Below are positions 53,561 through 62,858 of a DNA stretch of 64,000 bases, piece after piece. This DNA comes from Chryseobacterium viscerum. Lineage in GTDB: Bacteria > Bacteroidota > Bacteroidia > Flavobacteriales > Weeksellaceae. The number at the start of each line of letters is the position of its first letter. The stretch's first letter is position 1. Made by a program: the position numbers and the translations under genes. Under the pieces are notes generated by a model, which did not search any database, was not told the DNA's origin, and saw nothing but the letters and a program-made list of their open reading frames with translations. The DNA lies in the NCBI RefSeq assembly GCF_025949665.1, contig NZ_JAPDFT010000001.1:992001-1056000 (forward strand), given 5' to 3'.

Positions 53561-54343
53561 ATGAATCATCTTGAAATTATTAGAACCATAGAGTGGAAAG
53601 ACCTAAAAAAACTTTCTCCAAAGGAAATACTGATTGAAAATAACATCAGTCTGCCATGGCTTTTTATTTCTTTGTTTTTAGCGTATAAAGGATATTATGG
53701 ATTAGCATTGCCGTTCTCAGGTTTTTATTTCCTCACCGCATTGAGACAGGTACATAATGGCTTTCACAATTCATTAGGAACCGGAAAAAGGTTGACATGG
53801 TTGTCTTTATATCTTAATAGTCTTACAATGATGACCTCTATTCACGCCGTAAAATTCAATCACCTGAGACATCATAAATTTTGCCTCTCAGAAGAAGATT
53901 ATGAAGGTAAATCTGCTTCTATGAAATGGTATCAAGCCATTCTGTATGGGCCCAAACATATGTTTCTGATTCATTGGGTTACTTTTAAAAAAGCCAATAA
54001 AACCTATCGGAAGAATATGATGTTAGAGCTGGCGTCTATAACCATTCTTATAGCAGTAGTGTTTTATTTTCATATTTATTTCCTGATGTATCACATATTG
54101 ATGATGGTTTTAGGCGAATTTCTAATGGCATTTTTTGCAGTGTGGACTGTTCATCACGATACCCACGAGCATCCTGATATCGCCAGAACACAGCGCGGAT
54201 TCTGGAAGAATAAATTGAGTTTCAGTATGTTTTATCATATGGAACACCATCTTTTTCCTGCGGTGCCTACCATAAAGCTTCCAGAGCTTGCAGAAAGAAT
54301 AGACAAAAAGCTTCCAGAATTAAACAAAAAACAAACCTTTTAA
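53561..54343 (+). CDS. Membrane fatty acid desaturase-like protein
   Basis: A 260-residue di-iron membrane desaturase. The His boxes are HNGFH (near the start of the core), HLRHHK, HHDTHEH and HMEHHLFP, in the usual order with the last one in the cytoplasmic C-terminal part. Helices lie near 30-60 and 150-190. The substrate is probably an acyl lipid or a carotenoid; the sequence does not decide. It stands in an operon with DCC, SRPBCC, DUF2071 and TIGR01777 proteins, three bases before the SRPBCC gene. Confidence 0.87.
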   Translation: MNHLEIIRTIEWKDLKKLSPKEILIENNISLPWLFISLFLAYKGYYGLALPFSGFYFLTALRQVHNGFHNSLGTGKRLTWLSLYLNSLTMMTSIHAVKFNHLRHHKFCLSEEDYEGKSASMKWYQAILYGPKHMFLIHWVTFKKANKTYRKNMMLELASITILIAVVFYFHIYFLMYHILMMVLGEFLMAFFAVWTVHHDTHEHPDIARTQRGFWKNKLSFSMFYHMEHHLFPAVPTIKLPELAERIDKKLPELNKKQTF

Positions 54344-54346
54344 AAA

Positions 54347-54823
54347 ATGTCAACAATCTATTTAAACACAGTCATCAAAGCAGATATTCACTATGTTTTT
54401 GACCTGGCAAGGAATATTGATCTGCATCAGCAGTCTACCTCAACATCTCATGAAAAAGCAATTGCAGGACGTACCTCTGGATTGATTGAAGAAAATGAAA
54501 CCGTAACCTGGCGGGCAAAACACCTGGGAGTATATCAAAACCTCACAACAAAAATTGTCAGGATGGAAAAACCTGTTCAGTTCATTGATGTGATGCAGAA
54601 AGGAGCCTTCAAATCTATGCGACACCGTCATATTTTTAAAACGGTAAACGGAAAAACACTGATGACAGATGTTTTTGAATTTGAATCTCCGCTTGGCATC
54701 ATTGGAAAATTATTTAATGCCATTTTTCTTACAGGATATCTCAGAAAATTTCTGATCAAAAGAAACGAAATGATCAAAACCATTGCAGAATCTTCTACCT
54801 GTGACGGAATAGCCATTTTTTAA
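54347..54823 (+). CDS. SRPBCC family protein
   Basis: A 158-residue helix-grip (START-like) protein with no signal peptide. The typical elements are the first strand MSTIYLNTVIKADIHYVFDLARN, the central WRAKHLGVYQNLTTKIVRME, and the long C-terminal helix ending FLIKRNEMIKTIAE. Such proteins bind hydrophobic ligands or act as cyclases and coenzyme-Q-type binding proteins. In bacteria they are often encoded beside TIGR01777 oxidoreductases, as here two genes downstream. Ligand unknown. Confidence 0.85.
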   Translation: MSTIYLNTVIKADIHYVFDLARNIDLHQQSTSTSHEKAIAGRTSGLIEENETVTWRAKHLGVYQNLTTKIVRMEKPVQFIDVMQKGAFKSMRHRHIFKTVNGKTLMTDVFEFESPLGIIGKLFNAIFLTGYLRKFLIKRNEMIKTIAESSTCDGIAIF

Positions 54824-54842
54824 CCATAAAAAACAGATTGTA

Positions 54843-55547
54843 ATGAACTTTTTAAAAGCAGAATGGCGAAAGCTGGCCATCATCAATTACGATATTGATC
54901 CTGATGTCTTATTGCCCTATTTACCCAAAGGAACAGAACTCGATTTTTATAATGGCAGATGCTATGTAAGCTTGGTGGGATTTATGTTTTTGAATACAAA
55001 ACTGTTGGGATTACCCATTCCTTTTCACCGAAATTTTGAAGAAGTAAACCTAAGATTTTATGTAAAAAAAGAAGAAAAAGGAGTTTGGAAAAGAGGAGTG
55101 GTATTTATCAAAGAGATTGTTCCCAAACCTGCATTAAGCCTGGTTGCAAATTCCATCTATAAAGAAAATTATCATACCATGCCGATGAAAAACCAGATTG
55201 ATGAAAGTGGAGATGAGCTGCTGATCCGGTATTCATGGAAAGATAAAAGCTGGCATTCTATTCAGATTATGGCTGAGGCTATCGCAAAACCTATGGAAGA
55301 AAACTCAGAATTTGAATTTATCACAGAACATTATTTTGGCTTTACCAAAAAAGAAAATACAACCTCTGAATATGAAGTTTGCCACCCAAAATGGGATTGT
55401 TATACAGTAAAATACCACCAGTTGGAAATTGATTTTCAAAAAATCTATGGAAGTGATTTTTCCTTCCTGAATGATCAGCAACCCATTTCTGTAATGTTAG
55501 CCGAAGGCTCAGAAATTCAAGTCAAAACCAAGAAATACATCAGCTAA
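54843..55547 (+). CDS. DUF2071 (YqjF-like) family protein
   Basis: A 234-residue cytoplasmic protein of the YqjF/DUF2071 family, distantly related in fold to acetoacetate decarboxylase-like proteins. Marks are FLKAEWRKLAIINYDIDPDV, LLPYLPKGTELDFYNGRCYV, SLVGFMFLNTKLLGLPIPFH and RNFEEVNLRFYV. Biochemical function is unknown. It follows the SRPBCC gene by 19 bases and precedes the oxidoreductase gene by 113 bases of word-like repeat. Confidence 0.85.
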   Translation: MNFLKAEWRKLAIINYDIDPDVLLPYLPKGTELDFYNGRCYVSLVGFMFLNTKLLGLPIPFHRNFEEVNLRFYVKKEEKGVWKRGVVFIKEIVPKPALSLVANSIYKENYHTMPMKNQIDESGDELLIRYSWKDKSWHSIQIMAEAIAKPMEENSEFEFITEHYFGFTKKENTTSEYEVCHPKWDCYTVKYHQLEIDFQKIYGSDFSFLNDQQPISVMLAEGSEIQVKTKKYIS

Positions 55548-55660
55548 AATAATAAGAGCAAAATACCTTCCTCCTTCCAAGACCGTCTGTGCAAATCTGT
55601 GAAATTTGTGGGCAAATCATGAACCTTGAACCCAAAACTTTAAACATTAAATCTCAAACA

Positions 55661-56560
55661 ATGAAAATAATCATAGCCGGAGGAACCGGATTTCTTGGTG
55701 AAAACCTTGAAAAATACTTTACAGAAAAAGGAAATCAAGTCTACATCCTTACCCGTAATCCTAAACGTAAAAACGAAATCTATTGGGATGCCCAAACGAT
55801 AGGTAAATGGAAAAACAGCCTTGAAAAAGCAGATGTTCTGATCAATTTGACAGGAAAATCAGTCGACTGCCGTTATCATGAGAAAAATAAACAGGAAATC
55901 TATTCTTCAAGAATTGATAGTACAAGAATATTGCAAAGAGCAGTAGATCAATGTTCTGAAAAACCAAGAGTGTGGCTGAATGCCAGTTCTGCAACCATTT
56001 ACGTTCATTCTGAAAAACATCTCAATACAGAAGAAAACGGAATTATAGGAGATGATTTTTCCATGAATATCTGCAAAAGCTGGGAGAAAGAATTCTTTGC
56101 CGTCAAAAATGAAGAAATACGAAAAATTGCTCTTCGTACCTCTATCGTTTTTGGAAATAATGGCGGTGCCTTTCCAAAACTTAAAATGATTACGAAGCTG
56201 GGCTTGGGAGGAAAACAGGGAAGAGGTAATCAGATGGTAAGTTGGATTCATATTGATGATTTTTGTAAAGCAGTAGAATGGATTATTCAACATGAGAATA
56301 CGTCGGGCACGATCAATATAACTGCTCCAGCTCCGGTTTCCAATGAAAATATGATGAAAAAATTAAGAAAAGAATTGAAAATACCTTTTGGGCTCAATGC
56401 TCCTGTCTGGCAGCTGGAAATTGCAGCTATATTCCTGGATACAGAAACCGAATTACTCTTAAAAAGCCGGAATGTTTATCCTGAAAGACTCATAAAAGAT
56501 GGATTTCAGTTTTCCTATCCCGGATTTGATGAAGCTATTCTTAATCTCTTGGAATCCTAA
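55661..56560 (+). CDS. TIGR01777 family NAD(P)-dependent oxidoreductase (YfcH-like)
   Basis: A 299-residue extended SDR-type protein. The Rossmann motif IIAGGTGFLGENL is at the N-terminus; VLINLTGKSVDCRYHEKNK and RTSIVFGNNGGAFPKLKMI are family patterns, and the C-terminal DUF1731 region ends GFQFSYPGFDEAI. The ATG at 55661 is chosen because the upstream in-frame extension is intergenic repeat. Substrate unknown. Last gene of the operon, although the 113-base repeat-filled gap could hold another promoter. Confidence 0.88.
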   Translation: MKIIIAGGTGFLGENLEKYFTEKGNQVYILTRNPKRKNEIYWDAQTIGKWKNSLEKADVLINLTGKSVDCRYHEKNKQEIYSSRIDSTRILQRAVDQCSEKPRVWLNASSATIYVHSEKHLNTEENGIIGDDFSMNICKSWEKEFFAVKNEEIRKIALRTSIVFGNNGGAFPKLKMITKLGLGGKQGRGNQMVSWIHIDDFCKAVEWIIQHENTSGTINITAPAPVSNENMMKKLRKELKIPFGLNAPVWQLEIAAIFLDTETELLLKSRNVYPERLIKDGFQFSYPGFDEAILNLLES

Positions 56561-56610
56561 TGTTTGCGGATTTCCCAAAGGATAATTAAATTAGCGGAAA
56601 ACTATCCCAT

Positions 56611-58056
56611 ATGCTGGTTATACCCAAAATAAAACCCTTTTTCCTTTCATCTTTTTTAATTAGTTCAATAGTATTTTCACAGGCTCATAATGTGTCTGAT
56701 GGATATCAGAAACCCACAGATCCTTTGGTTGCCCAGAATCTGGACCAGTGGCAGGATATGAAATTCGGACTGTTTATGCATTGGGGAACTTACAGCCAGT
56801 GGGGAATTGTTGAAAGCTGGAGCTTATGCCCCGAAGACGAATCATGGACACAGAGAAAACCTGAGCACGGAAAATCTTATGACGAATATGTAAAAAATTA
56901 TGAAAACCTTCAGACAACTTTTAATCCAACACAGTTTAATCCTCAGAAATGGGCAGATGCCATAAAAAAAGCCGGAATGAAATACGTGGTTTTTACCACC
57001 AAGCATCATGATGGTTTTGCAATGTTTGATACCCAGCAGTCAGACTATAAAATCACTTCTCCTAAGACACCCTTTTCAAAACATCCAAAATCAGATGTAA
57101 CGAAAGAAATTTTCAATACCTTCAGAAAAGAAGGATTTAAAATCGGAGCTTACTTTTCAAAGCCTGACTGGCATTCCGATGATTACTGGTGGTCTTACTT
57201 TCCACCAAAAGACAGAAACGTCAATTATGATCCGAAGAAATATCCGGAAAGATGGGAGAATTTTAAAAAATTCACTTTCAATCAGCTGAATGAGATCACT
57301 TCCAATTATGGAAAAATTGATATTCTTTGGTTAGATGGAGGATGGGTACGTCCTTTTCACACCATAGATCAGAAAGTGGAATGGCAGCGCACCATCAAAG
57401 TGGAGCAGGACATTGATATGGATAAAATAGGAACGATGGCCAAAAAAAATCAGCCGGGAATCATCATTGTAGACCGTACTGTTCCCGGCAAATGGGAAAA
57501 CTATGTTACTCCAGAACAGGCAGTTCCGGAACATGCTCTTTCCATCCCTTGGGAAAGCTGTATCACAATGGGAGATTCCTTTTCCTATGTTCCGAATGAC
57601 AATTATAAAACCTCCCAGAAGATCATTGAAACCTTGGTTAAAATCATTTCAAGGGGAGGAAACTATCTCATGAATATTGCTCCCGGACCGAATGGTGATT
57701 ATGATCCAATAGTCTATGAAAGATTGCAGCAGATTTCCGGGTGGATGGAGAAAAATCAGTCTGCGGTTTTTGCAACCAGAAGTATTGCACCCTATCACGA
57801 AGGAAGCTACTATTATACCCAAAGTAAGGACCATCATACAGTAAATGTATTTCATATTGATGAACAGTCAGAATATAAGGCTCCGGCAGCACTTACCTTT
57901 TCCATCCCGGAAAACTTTAAGCCAAAATCTTTAAAAATATTAGGTCTTTCTTCAAAAATTCAATGGAAAACAACAACAGAAAATACGCTTGAAATCAAAT
58001 TGCCTGAAGAAAGAAAAAATCTGAAATATGCAACCGTAATTCAAATCGTGCAATAA
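56611..58056 (+). CDS. Exported alpha-L-fucosidase (GH29)
   Basis: A 481-residue glycoside hydrolase with a signal peptide to about residue 25 (SIVFSQ). The GH29 barrel is marked by DMKFGLFMHWGTYSQWG, YVVFTTKHHDGFAMFDT and the catalytic nucleophile D242 in IDILWLDGGWV. The acid/base residue of GH29 varies and is not assigned. A C-terminal beta-sandwich follows (LNIAPGPNGDYD, ending at TVIQIVQ). It releases alpha-linked fucose from host or plant glycans. The stop overlaps the ATG of the GH3 gene by one base, so the two enzymes are made together. Confidence 0.93.
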   Translation: MLVIPKIKPFFLSSFLISSIVFSQAHNVSDGYQKPTDPLVAQNLDQWQDMKFGLFMHWGTYSQWGIVESWSLCPEDESWTQRKPEHGKSYDEYVKNYENLQTTFNPTQFNPQKWADAIKKAGMKYVVFTTKHHDGFAMFDTQQSDYKITSPKTPFSKHPKSDVTKEIFNTFRKEGFKIGAYFSKPDWHSDDYWWSYFPPKDRNVNYDPKKYPERWENFKKFTFNQLNEITSNYGKIDILWLDGGWVRPFHTIDQKVEWQRTIKVEQDIDMDKIGTMAKKNQPGIIIVDRTVPGKWENYVTPEQAVPEHALSIPWESCITMGDSFSYVPNDNYKTSQKIIETLVKIISRGGNYLMNIAPGPNGDYDPIVYERLQQISGWMEKNQSAVFATRSIAPYHEGSYYYTQSKDHHTVNVFHIDEQSEYKAPAALTFSIPENFKPKSLKILGLSSKIQWKTTTENTLEIKLPEERKNLKYATVIQIVQ

Positions 58057-60719
58057 TGAGACTATTTCGTTTTAACCTTACAGGAGTAGCATTATTGTTG
58101 AATGTGGTGATTATTTCTGCCCAAAAACTTTTATATAAAGACCCAAAACAACCCATTGAAGTAAGAGTTCAGGATCTGTTGAAGAGAATGACACCTGAAG
58201 AAAAATTCTGGCAGTGTTTTATGATTCCCGGAGATTTAGATAACGTCCCGAAGGAACAATATTCTCATGGAATTTTTGGGTTGCAGGTGAGCGCAGGAAA
58301 CCAAGGTGGCGGAGCAGCAGGGCAGTTATTGAAATATAATGCCAATGAAGATGCAGAAAGATTGGTGAAAAAAATCAATGCTATTCAGAAATATTTCGTG
58401 GAAGAATCAAGATTAGGAATCCCGATTATTCCCTTTGACGAAGCCTTACACGGACTGGTGAGAGAAGGAGCAACTGCCTTTCCACAGGCAATTGGTTTGG
58501 CTGCTACTTTCAACCCAGAGTTGATGAATAAAGTCTCAACAGCAATTGCAAAAGAATCCAAATTGAGAGGAATCCGTCAGATTCTGACGCCTGTAGTGAA
58601 TCTGGCCAGTGATGTGAGATGGGGCAGGACGGAGGAAACTTATGGTGAAGATCCCTTTCTGACCTCAGTAATGGGAGTCAGTTTCGTTAGTTCATTTGAA
58701 AATATAGGAATCATAACAACTCCGAAACACTTTCTGGCCAATGTAGGAGAAGGTGGAAGAGATTCATACCCGATTCATTGGAGCAAAAGATATCTTGAAG
58801 AAACGCATTTAATACCTTTTAACAATGCTTTTACAAAAGGAAAAAGCCGCTCAGTAATGACCTCTTATAATCTTCTTGATGGGAGACCTTCAACAGCAAA
58901 TCATTGGCTGTTAACAGAAAAGTTAAAAAAAGACTGGGATTTCAAAGGCTTTGTCATCAGTGATGCAAGTGCGGTAGGAGGAGCAAATGTGCTGCATTTT
59001 ACGGCAAAAGATTATGATGATGCTTCTGCACAGGCAATCAATGCAGGGCTGGATGTAATTTTCCAGACAGAATACAAACATTATGAGCTCTTTATTCCTC
59101 CGTTTTTGGATGGAAGAATCTCAAAAGAAAGAATTGATGATGCCGTCTCAAGAGTATTGAGAGCAAAGTTTGAACTTGGATTATTTGAAAACCCTTACGT
59201 TTCACTCAAAGAAATTGAAGAATTAAAAAAGCTTAATCACAAGCCTCTGGCAGAAAAAACAGCTGCAGAATCTTTTGTTTTGCTTCAGAACAATAACCAG
59301 ACCCTTCCTGTTCCCGGAAATGTAAAAAAAATTCTGGTGGTAGGAACAGATGCTGCTGATGCCAGATTAGGTGGTTATTCCGGGCCGGGAAATAAAAAAA
59401 TAAATATTGTAGACGGAATTAAAAATTATGTCAGAGATAAAAACATTGAAGTCGTTTATTCAAAAGGGATTGATTGGAATGTAAAGGATTTTACCACAAT
59501 TTCCAATGAATATTTATCCTCCGAAAATAAAAAAGGATTAAAAGGATTCTATTTCTCTAATATTGATTTAAAAGGAAATCCTGCTTTTGAAAAACAGGAT
59601 GAACAGATTAATTTTAAGTGGACCTTATATTCTCCTGATCCTGAAAAACTTCAATCGGATCATTACAGCATTCGTTGGACAGGAAAACTGGAAGCACCGG
59701 ATTCAGGAAAATATCAACTAGGATTGCGGGGAAATGACGGCTTCAGATTATACCTTGATGGCAAATTAGCTATTGACCAATGGGAAAAACTAAGCTATTC
59801 CACCAAAATGGTTGATGTAGATTTTGTAAAAGGGAAAAAATATGACATAACGATAGAGTTTCATGAAAACAGGGGTGAAGCTAATCTTGAACTGATCTGG
59901 AACTACGGACTTCATAAGTACCAGAAAGAATATAAGGAAGCTTTAAATCTTGCTCAGAATGCAGATTATATCATCGTTGCTGCCGGAATTCATGAAGGCG
60001 AATTTCAGGACCGTTCCTCCTTGAGTTTACCCGGAAATCAGGAATTATTTATTCAGGAAATTTCAAAATTGAAAAAACCGGTAACAGTAGTTTTAGTAGG
60101 AGGATCTGCTATAAAAACAACCGCCTGGAAAGATGAAGTAGGAGCAATCTTAGATGTTTGGTATCCCGGTGAAGAAGGAGGAAATGCCGTGGCAAAAACT
60201 CTTTTCGGTGCTGAAAATCCATCAGGGAAACTGCCCATCACTTTTCCGGTCGAAGAAGGCCAGCTGCCTTTGACTTATAATCATCATCCAACGGGAAGAG
60301 GAAATGATTATCATGACCTGAGTGGTGAGCCATTGTATCCGTTTGGATTTGGTTTAAGTTATACCACCTTTGAAATCTCCGGATTGCAATTGAACAAAAC
60401 AAAATATTCAGAAAATGAAACTATTATTGCCAAAGTCAACATAAAAAATACAGGTTCAAGAGCAGGAAGTGAAGTGGTTCAGCTGTATGTGAAAGACTTG
60501 CTGGCTACAGTTTCCAGACCGGTGATTGAGCTCAAAGGATTTCAGAAAGTAGAATTGCAGCCGGGAGAATCAAAATCTGTCACCATTGAAGTTCCCATAA
60601 AGCAATTACAGTTCCTGAACGAAAAAATGGAATGGGTTGTAGAAAAAGGAACTTACAGGATTATGGTCGGCAATTCATCCAGGAACTTACCATTAAAACA
60701 GAATATTGAAGTTTTATAG
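58056..60719 (+). CDS. Exported GH3 glycosidase with inserted PA14 domain
   Basis: An 887-residue enzyme with a signal peptide to about residue 22 (VVIISAQ). The GH3 N-terminal barrel contains the nucleophile D303 in GFVISDASAVGG. The alpha/beta sandwich is interrupted at about 490-620 by a PA14 domain (LKGFYFSNIDLKGNP, then YQLGLRGNDGFRLYLDGKLA), which in such enzymes shapes substrate access. A fibronectin-like C-terminal domain follows (GSRAGSEVVQLYVKD). The likely activity is exo-beta-glucosidase, xylosidase or N-acetylglucosaminidase-like; specificity cannot be fixed. Coupled to the fucosidase gene by a one-base overlap; terminator follows. Confidence 0.92.
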   Translation: MRLFRFNLTGVALLLNVVIISAQKLLYKDPKQPIEVRVQDLLKRMTPEEKFWQCFMIPGDLDNVPKEQYSHGIFGLQVSAGNQGGGAAGQLLKYNANEDAERLVKKINAIQKYFVEESRLGIPIIPFDEALHGLVREGATAFPQAIGLAATFNPELMNKVSTAIAKESKLRGIRQILTPVVNLASDVRWGRTEETYGEDPFLTSVMGVSFVSSFENIGIITTPKHFLANVGEGGRDSYPIHWSKRYLEETHLIPFNNAFTKGKSRSVMTSYNLLDGRPSTANHWLLTEKLKKDWDFKGFVISDASAVGGANVLHFTAKDYDDASAQAINAGLDVIFQTEYKHYELFIPPFLDGRISKERIDDAVSRVLRAKFELGLFENPYVSLKEIEELKKLNHKPLAEKTAAESFVLLQNNNQTLPVPGNVKKILVVGTDAADARLGGYSGPGNKKINIVDGIKNYVRDKNIEVVYSKGIDWNVKDFTTISNEYLSSENKKGLKGFYFSNIDLKGNPAFEKQDEQINFKWTLYSPDPEKLQSDHYSIRWTGKLEAPDSGKYQLGLRGNDGFRLYLDGKLAIDQWEKLSYSTKMVDVDFVKGKKYDITIEFHENRGEANLELIWNYGLHKYQKEYKEALNLAQNADYIIVAAGIHEGEFQDRSSLSLPGNQELFIQEISKLKKPVTVVLVGGSAIKTTAWKDEVGAILDVWYPGEEGGNAVAKTLFGAENPSGKLPITFPVEEGQLPLTYNHHPTGRGNDYHDLSGEPLYPFGFGLSYTTFEISGLQLNKTKYSENETIIAKVNIKNTGSRAGSEVVQLYVKDLLATVSRPVIELKGFQKVELQPGESKSVTIEVPIKQLQFLNEKMEWVVEKGTYRIMVGNSSRNLPLKQNIEVL

Positions 60720-60733
60720 TTAAATTAAAAAAC

Positions 60734-60759
60734 AAAAGAGCAGAAATTTCTGCTCTTTT
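60734..60759. terminator. Bidirectional terminator after GH3
   Basis: A 26-base perfect palindrome AAAAGAGCAGAAA/TTTCTGCTCTTTT between the convergent genes ending at 60719 and 60783. Confidence 0.9.
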
Positions 60760-60782
60760 TTATTATATTTTTTTGAAGATAT

Positions 60783-61670
60783 CTAGTATTTTCTGGCTAG
60801 TAAAACATTCAATAAGAATGTTCCTGCCCAGTTACTGTTATTGGTAGTGGCACCATTCGTACCAATAAAATCTACACGGGCAACAGATACGGTAAGCCTG
60901 GTTTTACCACCTGTACCATTATTGGCAAGGCTTACAAAAGATGCTGTAAATACATCCGGGAAACTTGAGTTATTTCCTGCAGTAAGAATAGGATACATAT
61001 TGTTAACATTGAAAGGAGTACCCTGATATTCATAAACCAGGGTCATTCTGCTTGTATTGGAGTAGGCAGCTGTATGAGCCCTGTCTACAGATGTTTTACT
61101 CACGATCCACCATCTGTCAGTTGCAGAACCTGAATCATAACCTGCATTAGCGTGATTGGTCCAGTCGGCAAGAGCTGCTGTTCCAAGCGCATGAGGAGGA
61201 ATAAAAAACTGTGTACCGTAGATCTCCACATTGCTCGGCTTAGGAAGAACTGTAAAAGACAGATCCCATGTTCCGCCAGTTGTATTACCGTTGTTCACCA
61301 CTTCAGCATAGGCTCCGATAGGAATCACAAAAGAAGCAACAGGAGTATTGTCAATTCTTAATGTATTACCACTGGAAGCCTGGAGTGTGATATTATTCGG
61401 CGAAATGTTTTTGATCTTATAAATTCTTCCCGTAAAACTTGTTGTTCCGGTTCCGATGACAGGAAGGGTAAATGTGGCATCGGCTGCTCCATTATAAGTG
61501 ATGTAATGATCGGTAGCCAGAATATTATAAGCAGTGGATGTGACTTCACTATAGCCAGCCCTTAAGGAACCATTGACGGCAAGCGTACTGTTAGGGGTTG
61601 TTGTATTAATACCTACTTGTGCAGTTAAGGGAAGGGCTCCAAATAAAAGGATCGAGATGTATTTTTTCAT
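60783..61670 (-). CDS. Exported surface-type protein with VGINTTTP start
   Basis: A 295-residue exported protein. The signal peptide ends near residue 17 (LPLTAQ), followed by VGINTTTPNSTLAVNGSLRA, the same type of start as the protein at 32495-33304. Next comes a beta-rich segment with FTLPVIGTGTTSFTGRIYKI, repeated in many Bacteroidota and phage-tail-like proteins. The C-terminal part (about 150-295) is unrecognised, with many Asn/Thr and the ending FLLNVLLARKY. No T9SS domain or catalytic motif. A structural or adhesive envelope role is likely. Confidence 0.75.
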   Translation of the reverse strand: MKKYISILLFGALPLTAQVGINTTTPNSTLAVNGSLRAGYSEVTSTAYNILATDHYITYNGAADATFTLPVIGTGTTSFTGRIYKIKNISPNNITLQASSGNTLRIDNTPVASFVIPIGAYAEVVNNGNTTGGTWDLSFTVLPKPSNVEIYGTQFFIPPHALGTAALADWTNHANAGYDSGSATDRWWIVSKTSVDRAHTAAYSNTSRMTLVYEYQGTPFNVNNMYPILTAGNNSSFPDVFTASFVSLANNGTGGKTRLTVSVARVDFIGTNGATTNNSNWAGTFLLNVLLARKY

Positions 61671-61780
61671 TGTGTAAGAAATTTGAGTTCTATCAAATAT
61701 AGAAAAAAAATAACTAAAAATTAGTTAAAGCTTAATAAATTATATTTATTTTAATTAAATCACTATATAGCATTGAATTA

Positions 61781-62167
61781 TTAAACCAATCTGCACGGAA
61801 CTTCCAAATCTTCGGTAAGATAATAGCTGCAGCAAAGACGGTGATAACCATCAGCAATGATCAGCTCATTTTGACCTCTAACCAACAATATTGGCGATAG
61901 TTTTTTATTTTTTTCTACTTTTTTGAGGTTTTCTTTCACATGAATATTGGTCTCAGGAAGCAGGGGAAGCTTACTTGCTCTTAAAATATCTTTTGATTTT
62001 TTTGTTATTGTAGAGGCCGATTTTAATTTTTCAACCATTTTTCTGGCTTTATCCGGTTCAAAAAGGAGTTCCAGATAATCCTGTGCTGCAGGAAAATCGT
62101 GGGATTCAGGTTCTTTCATCCAGATACTGTTTTTGGTCAGATTACCCTTTTTTGCAGACATCTTCAT
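61781..62167 (-). CDS. Small ParB/sulfiredoxin-like domain protein
   Basis: A 128-residue cytoplasmic protein. The C-terminal half LSPILLVRGQNELIIADGYH followed by RLCCSYYLTEDLEVPC has the shape of the ParB N-terminal/sulfiredoxin fold (a Gly-Tyr-His-Arg motif where ParB proteins have G-x-x-R). The N-terminal half is helical and basic. It is too short for a chromosome-partition ParB and lacks a helix-turn-helix. Some stand-alone members are nucleotide hydrolases or nucleases, but the role here is unknown. Two ATG codons (62167, 62161) are possible starts. Confidence 0.65.
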   Translation of the reverse strand: MKMSAKKGNLTKNSIWMKEPESHDFPAAQDYLELLFEPDKARKMVEKLKSASTITKKSKDILRASKLPLLPETNIHVKENLKKVEKNKKLSPILLVRGQNELIIADGYHRLCCSYYLTEDLEVPCRLV

Positions 62168-62358
62168 AAGTGTTTATTAAAAGATAAATGTATGAAAAAT
62201 AGATGGTAATTAACCATCATTATTTCAAATGAGTCAATGATTTTACAATATGGATTTTACTTTCTTAAAAAAAATATTGGTATGATATATGCAAGATTTA
62301 TCATGAACCGGAATGAATTTAATTAAAACTATTGAATTGATTGAAATCATTCAAAAAT

Positions 62359-62631
62359 ATGAACATTATGAAAAAGTTATTAATTTCAACAGTATTGTTA
62401 TTAGGTTTATCCATGAATGTTTTTGCGCAAAAACATCCACCAGCACCCCCACACCCTTCAAAAAGCGAGCTGGTTAATATTAAAATGCAAGAGCTTACCA
62501 AAAAATACAATCTTGAGAAAAAGCTGATTCTTAATCATCCGTTGGCTACCAAACAGATGAAGAGAGACCAGATGAAAGCCTTAAATCAAAGATATGCAAC
62601 TGAAAAACGATTACTTAAACAGGCAAAATAA
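62359..62631 (+). CDS. Small exported basic peptide of unknown function
   Basis: A 90-residue protein (81-87 if a later start is used). The signal peptide MKKLLISTVLLLGLSMNVFA (from the ATG at 62368) precedes a Pro/His-rich stretch QKHPPAPPHPSKSEL. A basic helical region with TKKYNLEKKLILNHPLATKQ and MKALNQRYATEKRLLKQAK follows. The mature protein is strongly basic and probably a coiled or helical periplasmic protein. I do not recognise the family. Transcribed alone, with a terminator at 62720. Confidence 0.65.
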   Translation: MNIMKKLLISTVLLLGLSMNVFAQKHPPAPPHPSKSELVNIKMQELTKKYNLEKKLILNHPLATKQMKRDQMKALNQRYATEKRLLKQAK

Positions 62632-62719
62632 TACAGTATTTTTGCAGTTATTAAAATTTGAAAAACAGATTTTTATGCTGTGAGTTTTGATAAATTTTCA
62701 AAGTATAATAAAATTTATT

Positions 62720-62755
62720 GAAAGAGAGTGCGTTTTGAGCTCTCTTTCTTTGTTT
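62720..62755 (+). terminator. Terminator before lpd
   Basis: GAAAGAGAG ... CTCTCTTTC stem with an eleven-base loop, followed by TTTGTTT. It lies 89 bases after the small exported peptide gene. Confidence 0.7.
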
Positions 62756-62858
62756 AAAATTAAATAAAATCGCCTTGTTGATACATTTTAAGATCAGTCT
62801 GCGGAAACATTAAACATCCAATATTTTTCCTTAAATTCGCATAAAAATTTTTAAAGTA

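Noticed and set aside
61781-62167. Chromosome- or plasmid-partition ParB
   Set aside because: Only 128 residues, no helix-turn-helix, no ParA gene and no parS-like repeats nearby.
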